From contig JAQUEZ010000238.1 in the NCBI GenBank assembly GCA_028684915.1, forward strand, positions 1 through 9,293: 9,293 bases of DNA, written 5' to 3'. Below the pieces are notes generated by a model. It was not told where the DNA came from. It worked only from the letters and a program-made list of their open reading frames with translations, and did no database searches. Source of the stretch: Desulfobulbus sp. GTDB lineage: Bacteria; Desulfobacterota; Desulfobulbia; Desulfobulbales; Desulfobulbaceae. Position 1 is the stretch's first letter. Each line of letters starts with the position of its first letter. This document shows positions 1-7,297 of this stretch, in pieces. A program made the translations under genes and the position numbers.

Positions 1-1938
1 GAATACGCCAAACATAGCCGCATGGCCGTGATTGGCGGTAAGTGTTGTCCCCATTTCAAAGTAGGAAACGATGGGAGTATTGATAAGGAATCCAAAAATC
101 CCCGCCCCCACGAAGTTCCAGACACCCACTGCAATGAAGAAGTAAATGGCCCATTTCTGCTTCGAGGCCATATCGGTGCCATCAGCCAGTTGGTTTTTCT
201 TGCGAAGCTGGATGAATCCGGACGCGTCCAATGTAAGGAGGGTAAGTGGAACGACTTCAAGCGCTGAGAAACACGAAGCGAGCCCCATGTTCAACACCCC
301 CTGACCTGTGAAGTACCAGTGATGCCCCGTACCGACGATGCCTCCGATGAGAAAAAGAATAGCGTCCAGATAGACAAGCCGAGTAGCCGTACGTGTACTG
401 ACAATACCCATGGAACGAAACATGATGGCCACCAGCACGGTAGCGAACAGCTCGAAGAATCCTTCGACCCAGAGATGGATGATCCAGAAACGCCAGTTAT
501 CGATAACGGCGAAATTGCTGCGGGGTCCATAGAAAAGTGCCGGGATGTAGAAGAGGGGAATGGCCACCGCTGCGTAGAGAAAGAGCGCTGACAGGTCAGA
601 TTTCCCCTCCTTCATAATGGCCGGGCGAAGAGCCCTGAACATGAGAAAGAGCCAGAACGTCAGAGCCGCCGCAAGAAGAAGTTGCCAGAAACGCCCCAGA
701 TCAAGATATTCGGAACCCTGGTTACCCAGCAAAAACCATAATGTACCGAGTTTGTTGTTGATACCGAGGTACTCGCCGCCCAGGCTGCCGACGACCACTA
801 TCAGAAGGGCAACAAAAAGCAGCGTGCCACCAAGCCTTTGCCCTTTCGGCTCATGTCCTCCAACCCATGGGGCGAGGAACAGCCCCCCTGCTACCCAGGC
901 AGTGGCTATCCAGAATATGACCAACTGCAGGTGAAAGGTTCTCAGGAGATTATAGGGAAAGAGTTGCAGGATGAAATTGAGGCCATAAAAACCGTAGGGT
1001 TCCACCCGATAATGCGCCAACCCACCGCCGACCAAGGTTTGCAACAGGAAAAGGAGGGCAACGATGAGGAAGAATTTGCCTGTCCCCCATTGACTGGGCG
1101 TGAGTGTCAACAAACCAGGTGGTGGTGGCAACCGATTAAAATCGTCTTTTTCACCTTCCCAGCCTAAAAAGTGAAATTTGCCAAAGATGAGCAGGACAAG
1201 ACCGAGCCCGCCAAGAAGCATGACCAAACTGAGGGCGCTCCACAGGTAGGCCTGGCTAGAGGGATGATTGCCGACGAGCGGTTCGTAGGGCCAGTTGTTG
1301 GTGTAGGTGTAATCCTTACCGGGCCGATTAGTCACCGTAGCCCATGTCGCCCAGGCAAAGTAAGCGGTCAGATTTTTCAATTCTTCCGGGTCTTTGATAA
1401 AATTGGCTGAAAGACCAGGCGCTCCATGCTCTTTGGTGAAGAAATCGGTCCAATAGGAAATCAGCTCAAGATAAGCAGCCTCTGCACCGAGGGAAAAAGT
1501 CAATTGACCGGTGGCGGCATCGTAGCGGTTTGTCTTGAGTTCTTTGATCAACTCCTGAGAGATAACCGCCTTTTGCTCAGGGGAGAGGTTGGCGTAAGGC
1601 TGGCCGAATTTTTTTTGGGCCAGAAAACTTCTGGCAATCTCAGCCTCTCGGTGCAGATAGTCGGCGGTGTAGTCGGGTCCGAGATACGCTCCATGTCCCC
1701 ATAAAGTGCCGTGCTCCATCAGGGCATACTTTAAGAAAACTTCCTGCCCTGCGTCGATGTTCTGTTTGCTGAATAAGACGTTGCCGGCTTCGCCCACAAC
1801 CTTTTGAGGAATGGGCGGCGCATTGGTGTAGGTCTGAACAGTCAGGATACTGAGCACCGAGAAGCCGAAAATCATAACGAGAATGACCGCATGCCGCCAC
1901 CAGGGCGACAAGGGATTTTCTTGTGTATTATTTGCCAT
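1..1938 (-). CDS. norB: Quinol-dependent nitric oxide reductase (qNOR), C-terminus cut off by window edge
   Basis: Single-subunit membrane enzyme that reduces 2 NO to N2O with electrons from quinol. Reading minus from ATG 1938 gives 646 open residues up to base 1; qNORs are usually about 750-800 aa, so roughly the last 100+ residues lie outside. One membrane segment (about 15-33) is followed by a periplasmic domain with HGTLWGHGAYLGPD at 76-89, typical of qNOR. No CxxCH heme c motif is present, as expected for a quinol-type rather than cytochrome c-type enzyme. The catalytic core keeps H336 (RTFH, likely heme b ligand), H488 with E492 and E496 (HLWVEGFFE), H539/H540 (GTGHHW) and H637/H639 (NHGH). 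The 488-492-496 and 488-539 spacings match the FeB ligand set of cytochrome c NOR. H309, E313 and F317 keep the H-x3-E-x3-F spacing of the quinol site known in Geobacillus qNOR. GGAG lies 5 nt before the ATG. norZ is an alternative symbol. Confidence 0.95.
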   Translation of the reverse strand, partial: MANNTQENPLSPWWRHAVILVMIFGFSVLSILTVQTYTNAPPIPQKVVGEAGNVLFSKQNIDAGQEVFLKYALMEHGTLWGHGAYLGPDYTADYLHREAEIARSFLAQKKFGQPYANLSPEQKAVISQELIKELKTNRYDAATGQLTFSLGAEAAYLELISYWTDFFTKEHGAPGLSANFIKDPEELKNLTAYFAWATWATVTNRPGKDYTYTNNWPYEPLVGNHPSSQAYLWSALSLVMLLGGLGLVLLIFGKFHFLGWEGEKDDFNRLPPPPGLLTLTPSQWGTGKFFLIVALLFLLQTLVGGGLAHYRVEPYGFYGLNFILQLFPYNLLRTFHLQLVIFWIATAWVAGGLFLAPWVGGHEPKGQRLGGTLLFVALLIVVVGSLGGEYLGINNKLGTLWFLLGNQGSEYLDLGRFWQLLLAAALTFWLFLMFRALRPAIMKEGKSDLSALFLYAAVAIPLFYIPALFYGPRSNFAVIDNWRFWIIHLWVEGFFELFATVLVAIMFRSMGIVSTRTATRLVYLDAILFLIGGIVGTGHHWYFTGQGVLNMGLASCFSALEVVPLTLLTLDASGFIQLRKKNQLADGTDMASKQKWAIYFFIAVGVWNFVGAGIFGFLINTPIVSYFEMGTTLTANHGHAAMFGVF

Positions 1939-2063
1939 ATCCACTCCGCTCTTCTCCTTTGCTGACATCAGCGTATTTATTGAGTTGGATGACTACCCGA
2001 TCGACGGAGACCTCTGAGCTTCTCAAAAAATCCTCTAGGAAAAAAATGTATCTTTTTGCGCGA
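1939..2063 (-). promoter_or_regulatory. qNOR upstream region with possible NsrR-like half-site
   Basis: This 125-nt gap between the cupin stop and the qNOR start carries the qNOR ribosome binding site (GGAG, 1944-1947). It also carries AAGATACATTT on the minus strand (2044-2054), one mismatch from the 11-bp NsrR half-site AANATGCATTT described in enterobacteria. NsrR is an NO-sensing iron-sulfur repressor. No second inverted half-site follows, and I see no strong -35/-10 pair. A short palindrome GCTGA-CA-TCAGC (1961-1972) sits just upstream of the ribosome binding site. The gap could hold a separate qNOR promoter, but the evidence is weak. Confidence 0.25.
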
Positions 2064-2384
2064 TCAGATCGGAGGTGCAATCGTTACCAGAATTCGCATT
2101 TTCGATGCCGCACGTACCCCATGGGGTTCCCGTATTTGTGAAATCAGGATGTCACCAGCCTTTGCCGGTACTTCCGTCCCCCCTTCGCCAAGGAAAAACC
2201 CTTCCCCTTCGAGAACCTGGATGGACAAGTCACCATCGAGATCATGGGAATGGATTGGAAAAGTCACTCCAGCATCCAGATTAAAATTGGCGATCTTGAA
2301 AAACTCGGAGTCTTCCACGAGAAAAAACCGCTTCATTGCCCCAGGCGTGAACGCATTCGTTTCTTCGAGTTGTATAACCTTCAT
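2064..2384 (-). CDS. Small single-domain cupin protein
   Basis: A 106-aa protein, the usual size of a stand-alone one-domain cupin, probably cytoplasmic because no signal peptide or membrane segment is visible. Cupin motif 1 spans about 39-60, with H45 and H47 (PIHSHD) and then D52 where the family normally has a metal-binding glutamate, ending in the typical VLEGEG turn. Motif 2 is around 73-89, with AGD at 76-78 and the third histidine H88 in EPHG. A metal site of three histidines and one carboxylate is therefore plausible, although the Glu-to-Asp exchange is unusual. GGAGG lies 6 nt before the ATG, supporting the start. The gene is 61 nt downstream of the flavodiiron gene and 125 nt upstream of the NO reductase gene, so a role in NO or redox stress is suggested by position only. 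Substrate and reaction are unknown; it could be a sensor, an isomerase or a small dioxygenase. Confidence 0.85.
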   Translation of the reverse strand: MKVIQLEETNAFTPGAMKRFFLVEDSEFFKIANFNLDAGVTFPIHSHDLDGDLSIQVLEGEGFFLGEGGTEVPAKAGDILISQIREPHGVRAASKMRILVTIAPPI

Positions 2385-2445
2385 AGCTGCCCTCCAATGT
2401 ATTAACAGGATAACTTCTTCTACATATTGACATCATTGCTGAATT

Positions 2446-3633
2446 TTACAGGCTGGCAACAAAGGCTCGGCCGTATTCTCGGCAGCGGTTAATCTGCTCC
2501 GGATCGGGAGACCAGGTTATGCGTAACCCCTGGTCAACTACCTCAAAACCGGAGTCCGATAGTTTTTCCGACAGCAGTTTGACGGATTCGCCACTCCAGC
2601 CATAACTGCCAAACGCCCCTGCTTTTTTATGCTTAAACTTCAAACCTTTTATCTCCTCCAACAGGGCGGCCACTGCAACCAAAATACCGTTGTTGATGGT
2701 CGGGGATCCCAGCAGAATGGCCTTGGATTTAAAAATCTCAGTAATGGCATCGTTTTTATCAGTTTTTGCCAGGTTGAACAGTTTCACGGTCACCTGAGGA
2801 TCGGCTTCCCGTATTCCGGCCGCAATCTGCTCAGCCATAACCCGGGTGCTATTCCACATCGTGTCGTAAAGAATGGTGATTTGATCTTCTTTATAACTGT
2901 CGGCCCATTGGAGGTATTTTTCGACAATCTGACCGGGGTTATCACGCCAAATGACGCCATGACTGGTGCAAATCATATCCAGCGGCAAATTGAATCCGAG
3001 GATCTCTTTAATTTTTTTAATCACCAACGGACTAAACGGGGTCAGAATATTTGCGTAGTATTTGGTGCATTCATGAAACAGCTCTTCCTGGTTAACGAGA
3101 TCATTGAACATAAACTCAGAGGCGTAGTGTTGACCAAAAGCGTCGTTGCTGAACAGCACCGCATCTTCCGTCAGATAGGTGAACATACTATCCGGCCAGT
3201 GGAGCATAGGGGCTTCGATAAAGACCAGTTCTTTAGAGCCGAGGCTGAGCTTATCGCCCGTTTTTACAATCTGGAAATTCCAATTCTGATGATAAAGCCC
3301 TTGAAGCGATTTCACCCCGCTCCGGGTGCAGTAGATGGGAACATCGGGGATCTGTCGCATTAATTCTGGTAGTCCGCCGCTGTGATCATTCTCGGCATGA
3401 CTGGCGATGACATAGTCGATTTTGTTCAAATCGATTTCTTTTTTCAGATTAGCGACAAACTCTTGAGCAAAGGGTCCCCAGACTGTATCAATGAGGGCGA
3501 CTTTTTCCTCCTTGAGCAGATACGAGTTATAGGAAGAGCCTTTGTGGGTGGAATACTCATCGCCGTGAAATTTCCGTAATTCCCAGTCAATCTTTCCAAC
3601 CCATTGAATGTTGTTTTTAACGGTAAAACTCAT
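2446..3633 (-). CDS. fprA: A-type flavodiiron protein (NO/O2 reductase, FprA/ROO family)
   Basis: Soluble cytoplasmic enzyme of 395 aa that reduces O2 to water and/or NO to N2O using a diiron centre and FMN. The N-terminal metallo-beta-lactamase-like domain (about 1-250) has every expected iron ligand: H79, E81, D83 and H84 (HAENDH), H145, D164 and H225. The numbering nearly coincides with Desulfovibrio gigas rubredoxin:oxygen oxidoreductase. The C-terminal flavodoxin domain (about 252-395) has FMN-binding loops at 256-263 (YDTMWNST), 310-316 (SPTINNG) and 342-349 (GSYGWSGE). There is no fused rubredoxin or flavin reductase domain, so it needs a separate electron donor, none of which is encoded here. 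The frame stays open upstream to a GTG at 3708, but I chose ATG 3633 because AAGGAG sits 8 nt before it and the protein then begins like known family members. NO versus O2 preference cannot be read from sequence. A perfect FNR-type box lies upstream. Confidence 0.95.
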   Translation of the reverse strand: MSFTVKNNIQWVGKIDWELRKFHGDEYSTHKGSSYNSYLLKEEKVALIDTVWGPFAQEFVANLKKEIDLNKIDYVIASHAENDHSGGLPELMRQIPDVPIYCTRSGVKSLQGLYHQNWNFQIVKTGDKLSLGSKELVFIEAPMLHWPDSMFTYLTEDAVLFSNDAFGQHYASEFMFNDLVNQEELFHECTKYYANILTPFSPLVIKKIKEILGFNLPLDMICTSHGVIWRDNPGQIVEKYLQWADSYKEDQITILYDTMWNSTRVMAEQIAAGIREADPQVTVKLFNLAKTDKNDAITEIFKSKAILLGSPTINNGILVAVAALLEEIKGLKFKHKKAGAFGSYGWSGESVKLLSEKLSDSGFEVVDQGLRITWSPDPEQINRCREYGRAFVASL

Positions 3634-3641
3634 AGCTGGTT

Positions 3642-3647
3642 CTCCTT
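3642..3647 (-). promoter_or_regulatory. Ribosome binding site fixing the flavodiiron start
   Basis: AAGGAG on the minus strand, 8 nt upstream of ATG 3633. It decides between this start and a GTG 75 nt further upstream, which would add a 25-residue low-complexity extension not seen in the family. Confidence 0.8.
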
Positions 3648-3748
3648 TTTTTGATTCTGAACTGTATGTTGTTGCATTGGAGGACAAATCGAACCTCGTA
3701 TTCACCACACAAGCATCTTGGCCTCCATCATAGAAACCTCAATCGTAG

Positions 3749-3793
3749 TGTATACTGCTCGATATAATCATCGAAAACATTGATTCAAATCAA
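3749..3793 (-). promoter_or_regulatory. FNR/DNR-type box and putative class II promoter for the flavodiiron gene
   Basis: The box TTGAT-TTGA-ATCAA (3780-3793 on the minus strand) is a perfect match to the FNR/CRP-family consensus TTGAT-N4-ATCAA, used by oxygen sensors (FNR, ANR) and NO sensors (DNR, NnrR). Downstream is a -10-like TATACA (3749-3754). A start site about 7 nt further on, near 3742, would put the box centre at about -44, close to the -41.5 typical of class II activation. This leaves a leader of roughly 110 nt before ATG 3633. No -35 hexamer is needed in such promoters. Which regulator binds cannot be told from the box alone, since FNR, DNR and NnrR share it. It probably serves the flavodiiron gene and perhaps the cupin and qNOR genes downstream. 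Confidence 0.7.
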
Positions 3794-3871
3794 ATCTTGT
3801 GTTTTTTAAACTCGATGAACTCAGATTCTTGGAAAAGTAACTGCTGAGAAACAGGTACGTAGTTCTCGTCT

Positions 3872-5353
3872 CTAGTTTACTGCCGTGATCGCTTTATCGG
3901 CATATACTCTTCCGCCGCCCATGGCTTGATAAAATGCCGCGCTATCAACAAGGCGTCGTGCCTGGGCATCGATCAGATTGCTTCGCGTCTGCTGAAACTG
4001 CTGTTGCGCTATGAGAAGTTGGACATAGTTAGCTGCGCCCAGGGTATACCGACGTTGCATAGATTCCAGAGAACCCTGCGCTGCAGCATCGGCGGCAGAC
4101 AGAGCGGCCAGTCGCTGTGCGTCGTTATCCAAGGCGCGCAAGACATCGGCCACATTGCGCAGAGACTCAAGCACGACGGATCGATAATTTGCCGCCGCCG
4201 CGTCGAATGCCGCCAGTGCTGCACGTTTTTCTGCAGGCAGTCCTGGATTGAACAGGGGCTGTGTCAGTTGCCCTACCATGCTCCAAATTGTTGAACCGGG
4301 CCCGAACAGGTGATCGACTGTCAAGGCCTGAACACCAAGATTCGCACTGAGGTTAAGCTGAGGATACAATTTAGCGATTGCCACACCGTAATCCGCATTT
4401 GCAGCGTGCAGCATGGCCTCGGCAGCCTGAATGTCTGGTCGATTCCGTACCAACTCCGAGGGCACGGCAAGTGGCAGATCGACGGGAAGTGTGAATTCTT
4501 GCAAGGAGATGAATGGCAGGCCTCCCGCTCCAGGTGCCTGTCCGGCGAGCACGGCCAGCAGGTGTTCGTTTTGCTGAAGCTGATTGCGCAGGAGAGGAAT
4601 GGAGGCGCGGGTCTGTTCCACTTGAGTTTGCAGAGCGAGCACATCATCAGGGATAGCTTGACCGAGACGCACCCGCTCCTGGGTTACTCCCAGTTGTTTT
4701 TCTTGAGAACCAAGGATGGCCTCCATCGCCTGAATCTGTGCAGTCAGATTGGCCCTGGTAATCGCTGTAGTCACAATACTGGTCGCTAGCGTCAGCTTTG
4801 CCCCTTCGAGTTTGAAACGCTGATAGTCGACCTTGGCGGCCAGGGATTCAAGATCACGGCTGGTACCGCCAGCTAAATCAAAGGTGTAATGCATGCTCAA
4901 TCCGGCATTATAAAGATTGAAGTCCCGTGCATCCCCGGTCTGCCCTGATGCACTGGGGCTGAACCGCTGGCTCTGGCTGCTGAGATTGGCATTAACCTGG
5001 GGATACAGGGTTGATCCGGCCCGTGCCGCATACACCTCTTGCGCCTGGCGCAGAGTTGCCCCAGCCGCAGCGAGGGTGGGGCTGGCCTGCAGTGCCTCCG
5101 CAATCAGCTTGTCGAGTTGGCGTGAACCAAGCTCGCTCCACCATTGCGGTTTAACCAACCCTCCTTCAACAAAACGCTGTGATTCTCCCAGAGTTGTGGA
5201 AGCAGCGGCAGTGTGTGCAGCCACGGGAGTTGCAGTGTAGCCCGCCACATCCGGTCCGGCGGGTCGATTAAAATCAGGGCCAACGGCGCATCCTGCCAAC
5301 AGGGTGGCCGCAAACACTGCGGCCATGAATGCATACGTGCTAACGTGTCTCAT
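3872..5353 (-). CDS. Outer-membrane efflux lipoprotein (NodT/OprM-type TolC-family factor)
   Basis: A 493-aa outer-membrane channel that would carry exported substrate across the outer membrane. The N-terminus is a lipoprotein signal: hydrophobic 8-20, then lipobox LLAGC with the lipidated Cys at 22, followed by AVGPDFNRP, the classic start of this family. PQWWSELGSRQLDKL at 69-83 marks the first OEP repeat. ELVRNRPDIQAAE and AANADYGVAIAKLYPQL in the middle mark the start of the second repeat. The length fits the family (about 450-500 aa). The frame stays open to a TTG at 5371, but I chose ATG 5353 because GGAG (5362-5365) sits 8 nt before it; the TTG has AGAAGG directly abutting it, too close to work well. 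It lies 26 nt after the ATPase gene as last gene of the exporter operon, supplying the outer-membrane partner that many MacAB-type systems borrow from TolC encoded elsewhere. Confidence 0.95.
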   Translation of the reverse strand: MRHVSTYAFMAAVFAATLLAGCAVGPDFNRPAGPDVAGYTATPVAAHTAAASTTLGESQRFVEGGLVKPQWWSELGSRQLDKLIAEALQASPTLAAAGATLRQAQEVYAARAGSTLYPQVNANLSSQSQRFSPSASGQTGDARDFNLYNAGLSMHYTFDLAGGTSRDLESLAAKVDYQRFKLEGAKLTLATSIVTTAITRANLTAQIQAMEAILGSQEKQLGVTQERVRLGQAIPDDVLALQTQVEQTRASIPLLRNQLQQNEHLLAVLAGQAPGAGGLPFISLQEFTLPVDLPLAVPSELVRNRPDIQAAEAMLHAANADYGVAIAKLYPQLNLSANLGVQALTVDHLFGPGSTIWSMVGQLTQPLFNPGLPAEKRAALAAFDAAAANYRSVVLESLRNVADVLRALDNDAQRLAALSAADAAAQGSLESMQRRYTLGAANYVQLLIAQQQFQQTRSNLIDAQARRLVDSAAFYQAMGGGRVYADKAITAVN

Positions 5354-5379
5354 CGGCGTTTCTCCGTTCAACCTTCTTT

Positions 5380-6090
5380 TTACTCAATGGTCCGCCCCTC
5401 GCCGGCTTCCTCGTATGTTACGCCATCCCGGATGTGGTAGATACGCTTGAACGTCGGGATGATTTTTTCGTCGTGGGTGACAACGATGATCGCGGTTTCG
5501 AATTTTTGTGCCATGTTGTTCAGGATGCGAATCACTGCCAGGGCTCGTTCGCTGTCGAGCGGGGCAGTGGGTTCATCGGCCAGAATCACCGGCGGGCGAT
5601 TGATCAGGCCTCTGGCGATAGCCACTCGTTGCTGTTCTCCGCCGGAAAGTTGCGATGGCATGGCTCTGGCACGATGCTCCACATCAAGGGCTTTGAAAAG
5701 TTCAAGAGCCCGGTTGCGGGCCTCATCGTTAGGCCTCCCTGCGAGCATGGGAAGCAAGGCGACGTTGTCGGTAACATCTAGGAAGGGAATGAGATACGGC
5801 GCTTGAAAAATAAAACCGATTTTGTCACGACGCAGGGCGCGCAGGTCCTTGACCAGCCAACCGTTATCATAAATTGTCTCGTCACCAAGGGTCATCCTCC
5901 CGGCTGTCGGCTCGATCACCGCACCCAGGCACTTCAGCAAGGTGGTCTTGCCTGAACCTGAAGGGCCGACCAAGCCGACCACCTCGCCCGGAGCAACCTG
6001 CATATCCACGCCCTTCAAGGCATCGACGGCGGTATCTCCACTGCCATAGCGTTTTTTTAGACCTTCTACATGAATACCTTTGCCCGTCAT
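5380..6090 (-). CDS. ABC transporter ATP-binding subunit (MacB/LolD/DevA-type)
   Basis: A 236-aa cytoplasmic ATPase that powers the FtsX-type permease encoded just upstream. All nucleotide-binding motifs are intact: Walker A GPSGSGKTT (42-50), Q-loop Q96 (FIFQAP), signature LSGGEQQRVAIARG (148-161), Walker B with catalytic Glu (VILADE, 168-173) and the switch His206 (VVTHD). The length and the KRYGSGDTAVDALKGVDM opening are typical of the LolD/MacB/DevA branch, which works mechanically on periplasmic partners rather than pumping through its own membrane pore. I start at ATG 6090, preceded by GGGGGG with a 4-nt gap. An in-frame TTG at 6102 would overlap the permease stop and has no better binding site. 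Only one base separates this start from the permease stop (TGACATG), so the two are likely translationally coupled. Confidence 0.95.
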   Translation of the reverse strand: MTGKGIHVEGLKKRYGSGDTAVDALKGVDMQVAPGEVVGLVGPSGSGKTTLLKCLGAVIEPTAGRMTLGDETIYDNGWLVKDLRALRRDKIGFIFQAPYLIPFLDVTDNVALLPMLAGRPNDEARNRALELFKALDVEHRARAMPSQLSGGEQQRVAIARGLINRPPVILADEPTAPLDSERALAVIRILNNMAQKFETAIIVVTHDEKIIPTFKRIYHIRDGVTYEEAGEGRTIE

Positions 6091-6091
6091 G

Positions 6092-7297
6092 TCACCCCCC
6101 AATGGCCTCGGCCGGATCGACCTTCATTGCAGCACGAATAGCGACAATGCTCGATATCATGCAGATCACCACGACAGCACCGAACCCAGCAACAGAGTCG
6201 ATCGGCTCCAACAGTACATATTTGGGGAAAATCGGCGCCATCACCAAGGTAGCTGTAATCTTGCCCACAACAAACCCGATTACCCCCAAGGCGATGGCTT
6301 GTTGCATAATCAACCCGACAATCGTGTGATTTTTGGTGCCGATTAGTTTAAGGACCGCAATCTCGCGGATTTTTCCAAGCGTCAGGGTGTAGATAATGAA
6401 GGCGACAATGGCCGCACTGACGATTGAAAGGATCACCAAAAACATCCCGATCTGTTTTGCCGAGGTGGCGATCAATTTACCGATTAAGATCGTCTCCATC
6501 TGGCTTCGGGTGTAGACAGTCAGACGTTTCCAGCGACGGATTGACGCCGCCACTTCCTCAGGATCATGGCCTGCTGCGACCTGCACCAGAACGGCGTTGA
6601 CGTAGGGGTTGGTGCTTTGTGAGGCGATGACCGCCTCCAAAAGGCCTGGAACCTGCGGCCGGTTGAACGCAGGATTTTCGGTGGTGCGATGGCGCTGCTG
6701 CCAGATGGCGTCGTTATCCTTGAGGAACTGCGCTTCCTGGGCATCCTTGACCGGAATAAACACCATCGGATCACCGCCGGAGGAGACCATTCGACGCGTC
6801 AGTCCAACCACAGTATAGAGATTGCGGCGGATCTGGATGCGGTCGTTGATTTTGAACCCGGCTGCGATGTCAGCTACAGCCTCGTAATGACCACGGGTGA
6901 TTTGTCGGCCGGCAACGAGATACGGGGGCCAACCGGGAGTGCCGGGTTCACCTGCGGCGATGCCGGTGACCATTGCCCGGACGTCGCGTTCTCCTTGCCG
7001 CACCTGCATGGTGAAATAGGTGACATTCGACGCCCTCGCGACCCCCGACATACTGCGGATGCCTCGCCAGGCAGTATCGTAGATGCTCGAGGACTCCGCG
7101 TAGGGCCCGAGGGTGTCCTGCTGCACGACCCAGAGGTCGGCACCGCTGTTATCCAGCAAGGCCTTGCCATCATCGACCAGACCACGGTAAATGCCCGCCA
7201 TAGACAGCGTTACCCCGATCAGCAGACCAAGTCCCATGCCGGTAAAGACGAATTTGCCCAGAGAGTGCATGATGTCGCGGCCTGCTAAACTGATCAT
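6092..7297 (-). CDS. FtsX/MacB-type ABC transporter permease (DevC-like)
   Basis: A 401-aa inner-membrane permease. The layout is that of the MacB/FtsX superfamily: a first membrane helix (about 17-37), a large periplasmic MacB-PCD-like domain (about 40-280), then three helices (about 284-306, 326-346, 370-388). KIREIAVLKLIGTKN (309-323) is the cytoplasmic loop expected to dock the ATPase, and the C-terminus ends in the family-typical DPAEAIGG. It has one four-helix unit and no fused ATPase, so it resembles DevC and the permease half of split MacB systems more than LolC/E. Two copies would pair with two ATPase subunits. The start ATG overlaps the fusion-protein stop by 4 nt (ATGA), with AAGGAG just upstream. 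The substrate cannot be read from the sequence. Confidence 0.93.
   Translation of the reverse strand: MISLAGRDIMHSLGKFVFTGMGLGLLIGVTLSMAGIYRGLVDDGKALLDNSGADLWVVQQDTLGPYAESSSIYDTAWRGIRSMSGVARASNVTYFTMQVRQGERDVRAMVTGIAAGEPGTPGWPPYLVAGRQITRGHYEAVADIAAGFKINDRIQIRRNLYTVVGLTRRMVSSGGDPMVFIPVKDAQEAQFLKDNDAIWQQRHRTTENPAFNRPQVPGLLEAVIASQSTNPYVNAVLVQVAAGHDPEEVAASIRRWKRLTVYTRSQMETILIGKLIATSAKQIGMFLVILSIVSAAIVAFIIYTLTLGKIREIAVLKLIGTKNHTIVGLIMQQAIALGVIGFVVGKITATLVMAPIFPKYVLLEPIDSVAGFGAVVVICMISSIVAIRAAMKVDPAEAIGG

Noticed and set aside
1961..1972. Short palindrome GCTGA-CA-TCAGC upstream of the qNOR ribosome binding site
   Set aside because: Five-base arms are expected by chance and match no operator I recognise.
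2008..2026. TGAG/CTCA hairpin beside an A-run in the cupin-qNOR gap
   Set aside because: The stem is 4 bp and the T-run lies on the wrong side of it for a terminator on the minus strand.
2629..3363. Long plus-strand open frame (244 codons) opposite the flavodiiron gene
   Set aside because: It is the antisense shadow of a gene whose iron ligands and FMN loops are all recognisable; its own translation resembles no family.
3846..3867. GAGAA/TTCTC inverted repeat just downstream of the outer-membrane factor stop, a possible terminator
   Set aside because: The stem is only 5 bp with a 12-nt loop and no T-run follows on the minus strand, so it does not look like an intrinsic terminator.
6689..7288. 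Plus-strand open frame of 199 codons opposite the permease gene
   Set aside because: Antisense shadow of the FtsX-type permease, with no recognisable domain or ribosome binding site.
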